From NCBI GenBank assembly GCA_900197615.1, contig FZLR01000002.1, forward strand, positions 1 to 64,000: a stretch of DNA of 64,000 nucleotides. Reading direction: 5' to 3'. The DNA is from Rhodospirillaceae bacterium Spongia-Bin9 (GTDB lineage Bacteria; Pseudomonadota; Alphaproteobacteria; Bin65). The position numbers and the translations under genes are program-made. Below, in pieces: positions 35,651 to 45,025 of the stretch. Under the pieces are notes generated by a model. It searched no databases and had not been told where the DNA came from. It was given only the letters and a program-made list of their open reading frames with translations. Position 1 is the stretch's first letter. Every line of letters starts with the position of its first letter.

Positions 35651-36655
35651 TCAGTTCCCCAGCCATTTCGGCACCGGCAGCCCCTTTTCCCGCAGGAAAA
35701 CGGGATTGAACAGGTTGCTCTGGTAGCGGCTGCCGTAGTCGCACAGGACGGTCACGATGGTGTGGCCCGGGCCCATATCTTTTGCGAGGCGGACCGCGCC
35801 GGCGATATTGACGCCGCTGCTGCCGCCCAGGCACAGGCCTTCGTACTGCAGCAGGTCGAAGCAATAGGGCAGCGCCTCGTGGTCGGTGATCCGGTAGGCG
35901 TGATCGACTTCGAGCCCTTCTATATTCGCGGTGATGCGGCCCTGGCCGATGCCTTCGGCGATCGACGAGCCTTCGGCCTTCAGCTCGCCGTAAACATAGT
36001 AGTGCCACAGCGCCGCGCCCATCGGGTCGGCCAGGCCGATACGGATATCCCTGTTGCGCTCGCGCAGCGCAGTCGCAACGCCAGCCAGCGTCCCGCCGGT
36101 GCCGATGGCGCAGATGAATCCGTCCAGCTTGCCGCCGGTCTGCTCCCAGATTTCGGGGCCGGTCGTGCGGCAATGCATGTCGCGATTGGCGAGATTGTCG
36201 AACTGGTTGGCCCAAACGGCGCCGTTCGGCTCCTTTTCGGCAAGTTCCGCCGCCAGCCGGCCCGACACCTTCACATAGTTGTTCGGGTCCTTGTAGGGCA
36301 CGACTGGAACCTCGATCAGCTCCGCGCCGCACAGGCGCAGCATGTCCTTCTTCTCCTGGGACTGGATGTCCGGAATCACGATGACCGTCCGGTAGCCGCG
36401 GGCATTGCCGACCAGGGCGAGGCCGATGCCGGTGTTGCCGGCGGTGCCTTCGACGATCGTGCCGCCGGGCTGCAGGGCGCCGGAGCGTTCGGCGTCGTCG
36501 ATGATGGCGAGCGCGGCCCGGTCCTTCACCGACTGGCCGGGATTGAGGAATTCGGCCTTGCCGAGGATGGTGCAGCCGGTCGCCTCCGACGGGCCTCTCA
36601 GCTCGATGAGCGGGGTGTTGCCGATGGCGCCGACAAAGCCGTCCCTGATGGTCAT
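35651..36655 (-). CDS. cysK: Cysteine synthase A-like (O-acetylserine sulfhydrylase) PLP enzyme
   Basis: A 334-residue fold-type II PLP enzyme. Lys44 in LNPGQSVKDRAAL binds PLP, VEGTAGNTGIGLA is the substrate loop, and a GGSSGVN motif is near residue 275. It makes cysteine from O-acetylserine and sulfide. I chose ATG 36655, which starts the family-like MTIRDGFVGAIGNTPLIEL; in-frame starts at 36670 and 36685 add unmatched residues. Members with the KAEFLNPGQSVKDRAA variant are sometimes grouped apart from classical CysK, so exact specificity is open. Confidence 0.87.
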   Translation of the reverse strand: MTIRDGFVGAIGNTPLIELRGPSEATGCTILGKAEFLNPGQSVKDRAALAIIDDAERSGALQPGGTIVEGTAGNTGIGLALVGNARGYRTVIVIPDIQSQEKKDMLRLCGAELIEVPVVPYKDPNNYVKVSGRLAAELAEKEPNGAVWANQFDNLANRDMHCRTTGPEIWEQTGGKLDGFICAIGTGGTLAGVATALRERNRDIRIGLADPMGAALWHYYVYGELKAEGSSIAEGIGQGRITANIEGLEVDHAYRITDHEALPYCFDLLQYEGLCLGGSSGVNIAGAVRLAKDMGPGHTIVTVLCDYGSRYQSNLFNPVFLREKGLPVPKWLGN

Positions 36656-36716
36656 CGCTGAGACCCGCATCCGAGAGTCGAACAATGGCGCAACCTAGGC
36701 ATCTGCGCCGAACCTA

Positions 36717-37346
36717 TCAACCTTTCCAGGCCGTGCGCAGGCGCTCCCGGTTCAGGCACAGCCATTGCAGGGCGACGACGGTGATTGCGTTGCGGACGGT
36801 GCGGTTTGCCAGCGCCGCCTCGACCTCCGCCATGCTGCACGGGAAAGCCCGGATATCCTCGTTTTCGCCGGCAATGCCGAAGAGCCCGCCGGCCCCAGCC
36901 AGATCGCAACGCCCGCAGAACAGGGCGATCCGTTCGGTGCAGGCGCCGGGCGTGGTATAGACCTCGGCGATCGGCTCCAGTTCGCCGATCTCGATACCCG
37001 CTTCCTCCATCGCCTCGCGCCGCGCGACGTCTTCGGCGCTTTCGCCCGCCTTGTCGATCATGCCGGCCACGATCTCGATCTGCCACGGGTCCGGGTCGCC
37101 GGCGGCGAGCGGGCCGGGCCGGAACTGGTCGATCAGCAGGGCTTCGTCGCGCACCGGATCGTAGGGCAGCACCCCGGCGGCATTGCCGCGCTCGAGCATC
37201 TCGCGCTCGAACGACGGGCTCATCGTGCCGTCGTGGCGGGTATGGCGCAGGGTCAGCCGGTCGAGGCGGAAATAGCCCTGCCAGCCGGTTTCCCGCGACA
37301 GCAGTTCGGCCTTGCGGGCGGGCTGGCCGTGTCGTTCTAACGTCAA
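36717..37346 (-). CDS. NUDIX hydrolase, AdpP/YffH-like (ADP-ribose pyrophosphatase)
   Basis: A 209-residue NUDIX protein with the Nudix box around GMIDKAGESAEDVARREAME (then EAGIEIG), roughly residues 95-121. The FEREMLERGNAAGVLPYDP and QFRPGPLAAGDPDPW segments are typical of the AdpP/YffH/TrgB group, which hydrolyses ADP-ribose or related sugar nucleotides. I chose TTG 37346 because AGAGAAG lies about seven bases upstream and the protein then has full family length; the next ATG would remove the N-terminal strand. It is divergent from the hydrolase-OsmC gene with a 93-base gap. Confidence 0.84.
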   Translation of the reverse strand: MTLERHGQPARKAELLSRETGWQGYFRLDRLTLRHTRHDGTMSPSFEREMLERGNAAGVLPYDPVRDEALLIDQFRPGPLAAGDPDPWQIEIVAGMIDKAGESAEDVARREAMEEAGIEIGELEPIAEVYTTPGACTERIALFCGRCDLAGAGGLFGIAGENEDIRAFPCSMAEVEAALANRTVRNAITVVALQWLCLNRERLRTAWKG

Positions 37347-37439
37347 TGTGAAACTTCTCTTTCGAATAGGTGGCGGAGATCGGCAGCCGGCAAACCATAT
37401 TCCGACTATCGGGAGCGGCAAGGCGCAAGGTGTCAGACC

Positions 37440-38693
37440 ATGGATAACGGGACCGGGGCAGGCAGAACCGAGCGCATCGAATTCCAGGGCTCGCAGGACG
37501 CGACTCTCGCGGCGCGGCTCGATTTGCCGGACGGCGAACCCCGGGCCTACGCCCTTTTCGCGCATTGTTTCACCTGTTCGAAGGATGTCTTCGCCGCCGC
37601 GCGAATCAGCGCGGGCCTGGCCGGGCGCGGCTTTGCCGTCCTGCGCTTCGACTTTACCGGCCTGGGCGCCAGCGACGGCGATTTTGCCAACACCGACTTC
37701 TCCTCCAACGTCCAGGACCTGATCCGGGCCGCCGACTGGCTGCGTACCCACCGCCGGGCGCCGGACCTGCTGGTCGGCCATTCGCTGGGCGGCGCGGCGG
37801 TGCTGGCGGCGGCCGGCGACATCCCCGAGGCCAGGGCCGTCGCCACGGTCGGCGCGCCGGCGGACCCGGCCCATGTCACGCACAACTTCGAGGCCGATAT
37901 CGGCAGGATCGAGGCTGAAGGGGCCGCAGAGGTCCGGCTGGCCGGCCGCACCTTCACGATTCGCCGGCAGTTCCTGGAGGATATCGAAGGCCAGCGCCTG
38001 GCGGACCGGATTGGCGCCATGAAGAAGGCGCTGATCGTGTTCCACGCGCCGCTGGACGCGACGGTCGGGATCGGGAATGCCGGCGCCATTTTCCAGGCCG
38101 CGAAGCACCCAAAGAGTTTCGTATCGCTCGACGATGCCGACCATCTGCTGACCCGGCGCGCCGATGCGGTTTATGTCGCCGACGTCCTGGCGTCCTGGGC
38201 CGTGCGCTATCTGCCGAAGCCGGAGCGTGCGGCGCAACGGCGCCTGGAGCCCGAACCGGGCGAACTGATCGTTTACGAGACAGGAACCGGGAAGTTCGCC
38301 CAGATCGTCGACGACGGCACGCACCGGCTGCTGGCGGACGAGCCGGTTTCGCTCGGCGGCAGCAACACCGGCCCGACGCCCTACAGCTATCTCGCCGCTG
38401 CGCTCGGCGCCTGCACGACCATGACGCTCAGGATGTATGCCGACCGCAAGAAGTGGCCGGTCGAATGGATCGCCACCCGCGTCCGCCACGACAAGGTCCA
38501 CGCCGAGGACTGCGCGGACTGCGAGACCCGGACCGGCAAGATCGACCGGCTCAGCCGCTCGATCGAGGTGTGGGGCGACATCGATGCAGAACAGCGCGCC
38601 CGCCTGCTCGAAATCGCCGACAAATGCCCGGTCCACCGGACGCTGGAGCGCAGCAACACGATCGAGACGGAAATCCGGCAGGTGGCGGAGTAG
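37440..38693 (+). CDS. Bifunctional alpha/beta hydrolase-OsmC fusion protein
   Basis: A 417-residue fusion. Residues about 10-255 are an alpha/beta hydrolase with nucleophile Ser115 in GHSLGGAA, and CFTCSKDV near 45. Residues about 270-417 are an OsmC/Ohr-type domain; the two peroxidatic cysteines are Cys325 (LGACTTM) and Cys396 (DKCPVHRTLE). The OsmC part should reduce organic hydroperoxides; the esterase may act on a linked substrate. This fusion recurs in proteobacteria, but its physiological role is not established. The ATG sits just after the divergent gap with the NUDIX gene. Confidence 0.88.
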   Translation: MDNGTGAGRTERIEFQGSQDATLAARLDLPDGEPRAYALFAHCFTCSKDVFAAARISAGLAGRGFAVLRFDFTGLGASDGDFANTDFSSNVQDLIRAADWLRTHRRAPDLLVGHSLGGAAVLAAAGDIPEARAVATVGAPADPAHVTHNFEADIGRIEAEGAAEVRLAGRTFTIRRQFLEDIEGQRLADRIGAMKKALIVFHAPLDATVGIGNAGAIFQAAKHPKSFVSLDDADHLLTRRADAVYVADVLASWAVRYLPKPERAAQRRLEPEPGELIVYETGTGKFAQIVDDGTHRLLADEPVSLGGSNTGPTPYSYLAAALGACTTMTLRMYADRKKWPVEWIATRVRHDKVHAEDCADCETRTGKIDRLSRSIEVWGDIDAEQRARLLEIADKCPVHRTLERSNTIETEIRQVAE

Positions 38694-38711
38694 GGCAAGT
38701 GCGCCCCAGGC

Positions 38712-39941
38712 CTATTCCGCCGCTTCCCGCGCTGCCGCCTCGGCCAGCTTCGTATAGCCGTCGCGGGTCTGGGGCAGCTTGCGGTCGAGGATGCGCGAGG
38801 CGACCAGGGTGCGCAGAACTTGCGCGGTGCCGCCGGCAATCGCGAACATGCGGGCGTCGCGGACGTAGCGCTCCATCGGGCTGTTGCGCGAATAACCGGC
38901 TGCGCCCCAGAGCTGGAGCGCGTCGTTTGTCACCTCGATCGCCAGATCGGCCGCCATGACCTTGGCCTGTGCGGCGGCCAGCGGGTCCGGGAAGCCGGTG
39001 CCGCTCGACTCGGCGCTGGCTGCGGCGCGCCACAGCATGAGCCGGGCAGCGTCGAGCCGGATGCTCATGTCGGCCAGCATCCATTGCAGGCCCTGGAATT
39101 CGGCGATCGGCCGGCCGAACTGTTCGCGGCGCTGCGTGTAATCCAGCCCCCGCTCGTAGGCGCCGGCGGCGAGGCCGAGCGCTACGGTGCCGGCGCCGAC
39201 CCGCTGGCTGTTGTAGGCGTTCATCAGGTCGGCGAAGCCCTTGCGCAGGCCGCGCGGCGGAATCACCATCCTGTCCGGCGCGATTTCCATGTCCTCGAAA
39301 TGGATCTCGGTCTCGGGAATGCCGCGCAGGCCCATCGCCGGTTCGCGCTTACCGATGCGCAGGCCCGGCGTCTCGTCCCGGATCGCGATGAAGCCGCCGA
39401 TGCCCTGGTCCTCGCCCTCGGCATCGAACACCCGGGCGAAGATCAGATGCAGGCGCGAGACGCCGCCGCCGGTGATCCAGTGCTTCATGCCGTTGACGAT
39501 GTAACGGTTGCCCTTCAACTCCGCCCTTGTCGTCATGTCGGTCGCTGCGCTGCCGGCGTCCGGCTCGGTAATGCAGATCGCCGGCTTGTCGCCCTCCAGC
39601 ACCAGGCCGGCGGCCAGTTTCTTCTGGTCCTCGCTGCCATAGGCCATGATCGCGCCGATCGCGCCCATGTTGGCCTCGACGGCGATCCGGCCCGACGGGC
39701 CGCACACCTTCGCCATTTCCTCGATCACCAGCACGGTATCGAAATAGCTGCGGCCGCCGCCGCCATAGGCCTCCGGGATCGTCATGCCGAAGAAGCCGGC
39801 CTCGGTCATCTCGCGGACGTTGTTCCAGGGATAGGCTTCCGTCCGGTCGATCTCGGCGGCGCGGCCGGCAAAGGCGCCTTCGGCGAGTTCGCGGGCGCGG
39901 GCCTGGAGGGCGCGCTGGTCGCGGGAGAGCGAGAAATCCAT
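38712..39941 (-). CDS. Acyl-CoA dehydrogenase family protein
   Basis: A 409-residue acyl-CoA dehydrogenase with all three domains. Visible motifs include ICITEPDAGSAATDM near residue 120, GNRYIVNGMKHWITGGG, and REQFGRPIAEFQGLQWMLADM near 280; the C-terminal flavin-binding region reads QLWGAAGYSRNSPMERYVRDA. It removes hydrogens from an acyl-CoA and passes electrons to ETF. Chain length or branching preference cannot be read. It starts 8 bases after pncA on the same strand, so the two are probably co-transcribed. Confidence 0.87.
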   Translation of the reverse strand: MDFSLSRDQRALQARARELAEGAFAGRAAEIDRTEAYPWNNVREMTEAGFFGMTIPEAYGGGGRSYFDTVLVIEEMAKVCGPSGRIAVEANMGAIGAIMAYGSEDQKKLAAGLVLEGDKPAICITEPDAGSAATDMTTRAELKGNRYIVNGMKHWITGGGVSRLHLIFARVFDAEGEDQGIGGFIAIRDETPGLRIGKREPAMGLRGIPETEIHFEDMEIAPDRMVIPPRGLRKGFADLMNAYNSQRVGAGTVALGLAAGAYERGLDYTQRREQFGRPIAEFQGLQWMLADMSIRLDAARLMLWRAAASAESSGTGFPDPLAAAQAKVMAADLAIEVTNDALQLWGAAGYSRNSPMERYVRDARMFAIAGGTAQVLRTLVASRILDRKLPQTRDGYTKLAEAAAREAAE

Positions 39942-39949
39942 GATGCGGC

Positions 39950-40588
39950 CTATCGGATCGATGCGCTGGGGAAGAGGGCGACGCCCTGCATTTCCATCTG
40001 CCCGATGGCGGCGTCGAGCGAGCCGTTACGGTCGATGGCGGCGCAGGCGTCCTCCACGACGACGGTCCCGAAGCCCTGGGCCTGGCTGTCGAGCGCGGAG
40101 AAGGCGACGCAGACGTCGGTCGCGATGCCGGCGAAAAACAGGCGGGTCAGCCCGCGCTCGCGCAGATAGCCGGTGAGACCCGTCGGCGTCTTCCTGTCAT
40201 TTTCGAAGAACGCCGAATAACTGTCTATTTCGCTTCGGAAACCCTTGCGGATCACCAGCTCGGCTCGCTCGACGTTCAGGCGGTTGTGGAACTCCGCGCC
40301 ACGGGTGCCCTGGACGCAATGGTCGGGCCACAGGGTCTGCGCGCCGTAGGGCATGTCCACCGTATCGAAAGGCGTGCCGCCGCGATGGTTGCTGGCGAAG
40401 CTCTTGTGGTTGCGCGGATGCCAGTCCTGGGTCAGCAGGACATGGGCGAAGCGGGCAGAAAGATCGTTGACGACCGGAACGATCGCATCGCCCCTGTCGA
40501 CCGCCAGCGCGCCGCCGGGGCAGAAATCGTTCTGCACGTCGACGACGATCAGGGCATCGCTGTGCCGGTCGATCACCGGATCGCTCAT
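39950..40588 (-). CDS. pncA: Nicotinamidase/pyrazinamidase
   Basis: A 212-residue isochorismatase-fold amidase. Asp17 (VVDVQNDFCPGG) and Cys160 (GIATDVCVAFSALD) are two members of the catalytic triad, and DWHPRNHKSFA with WPDHCVQGTRGAEFH supply the metal-site histidines and aspartate. It hydrolyses nicotinamide to nicotinic acid for NAD salvage. ATG 40588 gives the family start; the frame extends upstream as Arg-rich sequence without similarity. Confidence 0.92.
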   Translation of the reverse strand: MSDPVIDRHSDALIVVDVQNDFCPGGALAVDRGDAIVPVVNDLSARFAHVLLTQDWHPRNHKSFASNHRGGTPFDTVDMPYGAQTLWPDHCVQGTRGAEFHNRLNVERAELVIRKGFRSEIDSYSAFFENDRKTPTGLTGYLRERGLTRLFFAGIATDVCVAFSALDSQAQGFGTVVVEDACAAIDRNGSLDAAIGQMEMQGVALFPSASIR

Positions 40589-40783
40589 GGCCGGCCTCCT
40601 CGCGGGACGCGGTCGACGCCGCGCATCGGAAAGTGGGGCGCCATTGTCCGCCCGACGCCGCCGCGGTTCAAGGCCGGCAAAGCGCGCGGCGGCCTCCCGC
40701 GACATGCGGGCCGAGTTGAAGCTGCCGGGTTTGTCCCGCTATGCTGGCCGCCGGAAACGAGCGGGGAGGGAGGCCGCCCAAAC

Positions 40784-41608
40784 ATGACACCTAAAGGCAT
40801 GACGGACGGGTTGCGGTTCGCCGAGGTCGACGACATCGTCCTCCACTACCGGGTCGAGGGGCCGGCCGACGGGCCGAAGCTGGTGCTATCCAATTCGCTG
40901 GGCACCGATTTCCGCTCGTGGGCCGCCGTTGCGGGCCGGCTGTCGGATCGCTACAGGATTCTGCGCTACGACACGCGCGGCCACGGGCTGACGGTCTGCC
41001 CCGAGGGCGCCTATTCCATCGAGCGGCTGGGCGACGACCTGGCCGGGGTCATGGACGCCGCCGGCTTCGGACGCGCCGTCGTCTGCGGCCTGTCGGTCGG
41101 CGGGGTGACGGCCCAGCAGCTCCACAAGGCCCATCCCGGCAAGGTCCGTGCGCTCATCCTGTGCGACACGGCGGCCAAGATCGGCGACGACGCCATGTGG
41201 CAGGCGCGAATCGACAACGCCCTGGGCGAGGACGGGATTGCCGGCATGGCGGACGCCATCCTGCAACGCTGGTTCTCCGACGGCTTCGCGAAAAACGATC
41301 CGGTGGCGTTCGCCGGCTGGCGCAACATGCTGGTCCATACGCCGGCGGCGGGCTATGCCGGCGTCTCCCACGCGCTCAAGGACGGCGACTTGCGCGATCA
41401 CTGCGCGAGTATCGGCGTGCCCACGCTGGTAATCTGCGGCGCCGAGGACGGCGCGACCACGCCGGCGATGAACAAGGAACTGGCCGAGGCCATTCCCGGC
41501 GCGCGCTATCTGGAGATTCCTGGATCCGGCCATCTGCCCTGCATCGAACAGCCGGTAGCCCTGGCCGATGCCATCGACGCCTTCATGAAGGACCATGCCG
41601 ATGGCTGA
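40784..41608 (+). CDS. pcaD: 3-oxoadipate enol-lactonase PcaD
   Basis: A 274-residue alpha/beta hydrolase. The nucleophile is Ser104 in CGLSVGGVTAQ; the lactonase-typical SNSLGTDFRSW and RYDTRGHGLT precede it and the catalytic His lies in GSGHLPCIEQP. It opens 3-oxoadipate enol-lactone to 3-oxoadipate in the cytoplasm. Start ATG 40784 has a GGGAGGGAGG stretch about 11 bases upstream; ATG 40799 is an alternative. It is the first gene of pcaDCHGB and overlaps pcaC. Confidence 0.9.
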   Translation: MTPKGMTDGLRFAEVDDIVLHYRVEGPADGPKLVLSNSLGTDFRSWAAVAGRLSDRYRILRYDTRGHGLTVCPEGAYSIERLGDDLAGVMDAAGFGRAVVCGLSVGGVTAQQLHKAHPGKVRALILCDTAAKIGDDAMWQARIDNALGEDGIAGMADAILQRWFSDGFAKNDPVAFAGWRNMLVHTPAAGYAGVSHALKDGDLRDHCASIGVPTLVICGAEDGATTPAMNKELAEAIPGARYLEIPGSGHLPCIEQPVALADAIDAFMKDHADG

Positions 41609-42026
41609 GCCGGGCGGTCCGGATGGCGAAGGGGCCATCGAACGGGGCCGGGCGACGCGGCGCGCGGTGCTCGGCGACGCCCATGTCGACCGGTCCGAAG
41701 CCAACGCCACAACCTTCGACACGGCATTCCTGCGCCATATAACGGCGCGCGCCTGGGGCGATGTGTGGAGCGATCCGCAGCTCGACAAGCGGACCCGCAG
41801 CCTGCTGACCATTGCGCTGCTGGCGGCGCTGGGCCATCACGAGGAACTGGCGATGCACGTCCGCGCGACCCGCAACACCGGCGCGACGCCGGAGGACATC
41901 CGCGAAGCGCTGATGCATGTTGCCGTCTACGGCGGCGTGCCGGCGGCCAACCGGGCCTTTGCGATCGCCAAGCGGACACTGGCCGAAATGGCCGAAGAAA
42001 AAGCCGAAGAACAGGGAGACACCTGA
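41595..42026 (+). CDS. pcaC: 4-carboxymuconolactone decarboxylase PcaC
   Basis: A 143-residue all-helical CMD protein. The core from RTRSLLTIALLAALGHHEEL (about 71-90) to EALMHVAVYGGVPAANRAF is the standard decarboxylase region. It converts 4-carboxymuconolactone to 3-oxoadipate enol-lactone, the step before PcaD. ATG 41595 or 41601 could be used, both inside the end of pcaD. The stop shares one base with the pcaH start (TGATG). Confidence 0.91.
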   Translation: MPMAEPGGPDGEGAIERGRATRRAVLGDAHVDRSEANATTFDTAFLRHITARAWGDVWSDPQLDKRTRSLLTIALLAALGHHEELAMHVRATRNTGATPEDIREALMHVAVYGGVPAANRAFAIAKRTLAEMAEEKAEEQGDT

Positions 42027-42736
42027 TGGCCGATCCCGCACCCTACCGCGCCCGCGACTGGAACGTGCATCCGGCCTACGACTATCCGGCCTATGCGTCT
42101 ACGAAGCACCGGGCGCCCGAACAGCCCCTGGTGCCGATCCCGCACACGCTGTCCGAGGTCACGGGGCCGTCCTTCGGCCGCGACGCCGCGCCGGAAGCCG
42201 AGGCGGACCTGACGGTCAACGCCCGGGTCAATGGCGAGCCGATGGGCGAGCGCATCATCGTCACCGGCCGGGTCCTGGACGAAAACGGCAGGGCGGTCCC
42301 GCACACGATGGTCGAAATCTGGCAGTCCAACGCCGCCGGCCGCTACATCCACGAGGTCGACCAGCACGATGCGCCGCTCGATCCGAACTTCATCGGCGCC
42401 GGCCGCACCGTGACCGACACCGACGGGCGCTACCGCTTCGTCACCGTCAAGCCCGGCGCCTATCCCTGGGGCAACCATTACAACGCCTGGCGGCCGGCCC
42501 ACATCCACTTTTCGCTGTTCGGGCCGGGCTTCGCGACCCGGCTGGTCTCCCAGATGTATTTCCCGGGCGATCCGCTGCTCGAATTCGACCCGATCTTCAA
42601 GGGCTCGCCGAGCCCGGAGGCGATGCAGGCGCTGGTCGCGGACTTCTCGATGGACGTCACCCGGCCGGAATGGGCGCTGGGCTACGCGTGGGACATCGTC
42701 CTGCGCGGCCGCGATGCGACCCCGATGGAAGGGTAG
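42026..42736 (+). CDS. pcaH: Protocatechuate 3,4-dioxygenase beta subunit PcaH
   Basis: A 236-residue catalytic subunit. The four Fe(III) ligands are Tyr107 (AGRYIHE), Tyr146 (GAYPWGN), His159 and His161 (WRPAHIHFS); their spacing (39, 13 and 2 residues) equals that of the Pseudomonas putida enzyme. It cleaves protocatechuate to 3-carboxy-cis,cis-muconate together with PcaG. The start overlaps the pcaC stop by one base. Confidence 0.95.
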   Translation: MADPAPYRARDWNVHPAYDYPAYASTKHRAPEQPLVPIPHTLSEVTGPSFGRDAAPEAEADLTVNARVNGEPMGERIIVTGRVLDENGRAVPHTMVEIWQSNAAGRYIHEVDQHDAPLDPNFIGAGRTVTDTDGRYRFVTVKPGAYPWGNHYNAWRPAHIHFSLFGPGFATRLVSQMYFPGDPLLEFDPIFKGSPSPEAMQALVADFSMDVTRPEWALGYAWDIVLRGRDATPMEG

Positions 42737-42747
42737 GGCGGCGCACC

Positions 42748-43353
42748 ATGGCAAAGCAGACCGCATCCCAGACCGTCGGCCCCTTCTTCTTGTACGGCCT
42801 GACACCCGAGCTCGCGGACGGCATCCGCTACAGCGGCTATACGAGCGCCGTGCTGGCGAGCGAGACGACGGCGGGCGAGCACATCGTCGTCGAAGGCCGG
42901 GTGCTGGACGGGGAGGGCAACCCGGTGCCCGATTCGATGATCGAGATATGGCAGGCCAACGCCGCCGGCCGCTACCGGCACGACGAGGACGACCGGAACG
43001 GCGCGCCGCTCGACGACACCTTTTATGGCTTCGGCCGTACAGGCACGGACAAGGAGGGCGGTTTCCGCTTCCACACGGTCAAGCCGGGCGCGGCGCCGGG
43101 CCTGGGCAATGCCTGGCAGGCGCCGCACATCGTCGTCTGCGTGTTCGCCCGCGGCATGCTCTCCCACGCCTATACCCGGCTCTACTTTTCCGATGAGGCC
43201 GAGGCGAACGATGCCGATCCGGTGCTCGGCGCCGTCGATGCCCCGCGCCGCCCCACGCTGATCGCCGAGCGGACGCAGAGCCGCGGAAGCACCGTCTATC
43301 GCTTCGATATCCGCCTCCAGGGCGACGGCGAGACGGTGTTTTTCGATGTCTGA
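42748..43353 (+). CDS. pcaG: Protocatechuate 3,4-dioxygenase alpha subunit PcaG
   Basis: A 201-residue non-catalytic partner of PcaH. It opens with the family-typical TASQTVGPFFLYGL and has the beta-sandwich fold segments GRVLDGEGNPVPDSMIEIWQ and AGRYRH, and as in other alpha subunits the complete iron-ligand set is not preserved (the WxPxHxH region reads AWQAPHIVVCV). It helps form the active-site pocket. It begins 11 bases after pcaH. Confidence 0.93.
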   Translation: MAKQTASQTVGPFFLYGLTPELADGIRYSGYTSAVLASETTAGEHIVVEGRVLDGEGNPVPDSMIEIWQANAAGRYRHDEDDRNGAPLDDTFYGFGRTGTDKEGGFRFHTVKPGAAPGLGNAWQAPHIVVCVFARGMLSHAYTRLYFSDEAEANDADPVLGAVDAPRRPTLIAERTQSRGSTVYRFDIRLQGDGETVFFDV

Positions 43354-43377
43354 CGCGCCGCAAAGTCGCGCCGTTTC

Positions 43378-44697
43378 GTGACGGTCGGCCCCTTCGCAGC
43401 GCGCCCGATCGCGCCGCTGCTGTCCGATCCGGCAGTCAATGCCGCGCTTACGGACGAGGCGGCCATGGCGGCCATGGTGCGGGTCGAGGCGGCGCTGGCG
43501 GCGGTGCAGGGGCGGCTCGGCGTCATTCCGGCCGACGCGGCAGCGCGAATCTGCGAAGCTCTGGAGGATTTTAACGCCGATTTCGATGCCATCGGCGCCG
43601 ACACCGCCGTCACCGGCGTCCCGACCGTCGAATTCGTCGCCCAGCTGCGCCGCCATGTCGGCGGCGATGCCGCGTCCTGGGTCCATTGGGGTGCGACCAG
43701 CCAGGACATTATCGACACCGGATTCCTGCTCCAGGCCCGGACCGTGCTGGAGATCGCCGACCGCCGCCTCGCCAGCATCGTGGCGAAACTGAAGACTCTG
43801 GCCGACGCCCACCGCGCCACCCCGATGGCCGGACGGACCCGGTCGCAACAGGCGCTGCCGATCGGCTTCGGACTGAAGGCGGCGCGCTGGGCGCAGCCGC
43901 CGATCGCCCACCGCGAACGGCTCGCGCAGATGCGCCCGCGGGTCCTGCGCGTCCAGTTCGGCGGCGCTGCGGGCAATCTCTCGGCGCTCGGGCCGGACGG
44001 ACTCGCCGTTGCCGACGCCCTGGCGGAAGAACTCGGCCTGGCGCCGGCGCCGGCGGCCGGCCATGTCGCGCGGGACGGTATCGGCGAGCTGGCGTCCTGG
44101 CTGGCCATGGTCGCCGGCAGCCTGGGCAAGATCGGCCACGACGTGGCCCTGATGGCGATGACCGAAGTCGGGGAACTGGCCGACAGCGCCGGCGGCGGCT
44201 CCAGCACCCTGCCGCAGAAATCCAACCCGATCGCTGCCGAAACCCTGATGGCGCTGGCATCCTATACCGCCGCCCAACTGGCCGGCGTGTTTCAGGCGGC
44301 GCCGCAGGAGCACGAGCGGGGCGGGGCGGGCTGGACCGTCGAGTGGATGCTCCTGCCCCCGATGCTGGCCGCAGCCGGCGGCGCGCTGCGGACCGCCGAC
44401 GACATGCTGGACCGACTGATCGTCCGGCCCGAACGCATGCGCGCCAATCTCGGTGCCTCCAACGGGCTGCTGCTTGCCGAAGCGGCCAGCTATGCGCTGT
44501 CCGCCCATATGCCCCGTATCGAGGCGCAGGCGATCGTCAAATCGGCATGCCGGGAGGCCGTCGAAACCGGGGAGAATCTGATCGATCTGCTCCAGCGCCG
44601 GACCGAAGCCCCGTGCGACTGGGACAGTCTGCGCGATCCGGCAAGGCGCCTCGACACGGACGGCCGGTTGATCGACCGGATCTTCGCCGGCTCCTGA
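43378..44697 (+). CDS. pcaB: 3-carboxy-cis,cis-muconate cycloisomerase PcaB
   Basis: A 439-residue member of the fumarase/aspartase superfamily with the signature GSSTLPQKSNPI near residue 280 and the helical WGATSQDIIDTGF region near 100. It cyclises 3-carboxymuconate to 4-carboxymuconolactone. GTG 43378 starts the protein 24 bases after pcaG; it is the last gene of the operon. CoA-transferase (pcaIJ), thiolase (pcaF) and a pca regulator are not in the window. Confidence 0.9.
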   Translation: MTVGPFAARPIAPLLSDPAVNAALTDEAAMAAMVRVEAALAAVQGRLGVIPADAAARICEALEDFNADFDAIGADTAVTGVPTVEFVAQLRRHVGGDAASWVHWGATSQDIIDTGFLLQARTVLEIADRRLASIVAKLKTLADAHRATPMAGRTRSQQALPIGFGLKAARWAQPPIAHRERLAQMRPRVLRVQFGGAAGNLSALGPDGLAVADALAEELGLAPAPAAGHVARDGIGELASWLAMVAGSLGKIGHDVALMAMTEVGELADSAGGGSSTLPQKSNPIAAETLMALASYTAAQLAGVFQAAPQEHERGGAGWTVEWMLLPPMLAAAGGALRTADDMLDRLIVRPERMRANLGASNGLLLAEAASYALSAHMPRIEAQAIVKSACREAVETGENLIDLLQRRTEAPCDWDSLRDPARRLDTDGRLIDRIFAGS

Positions 44698-44718
44698 TTC
44701 CGCAGAAATCCGCGGAAT
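44697..44718 (+). terminator. Weak terminator-like hairpin after pcaB
   Basis: ATTCCGC (44697-44703) and GCGGAAT (44712-44718) form a 7-bp stem with an 8-base loop starting at the last base of the pcaB stop codon. No T-run follows, so it may be a transcript-end stabiliser. Confidence 0.3.
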
Positions 44719-45025
44719 TGCAGCATAAGACCTCGCATTTCGGGCTTGCCATCGGCCGGTTTGCATCCCACATCGGGGCCGACGGCATACGAAAGCCTGC
44801 TGGTCGACTTTTCTACCGACGGTTCGGGCATGCATTTTTGCGCCCGAATCGTTCCGTTCGAAGGCCTTCCGGAAGATTGAGTGAGTCGTTTCTGCCTTTC
44901 TGCGGCCCGTCCGGTCGTAAATCCTGAACCGTCCGGGCTTTTGGAGAGGATCACTCCGCCATTTCGGCGGATCCGGCAGTCCATCTATTCGGCTGCCACA
45001 ACCAGCATGAAGTGAGTACGCAAGT
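44719..45025 (+). promoter_or_regulatory. Non-coding leader region of cspA
   Basis: No gene is supported in this 307-base stretch. It contains a 7-bp stem-loop, TTCGGGC (44823-44829) with GCCCGAA (44842-44848), and the short palindrome CTTCCGGAAG near 44866. Long structured leaders are usual for cold-shock genes, where they control temperature-dependent stability and translation; that function here is inferred. I could not fix a promoter with confidence. Confidence 0.35.
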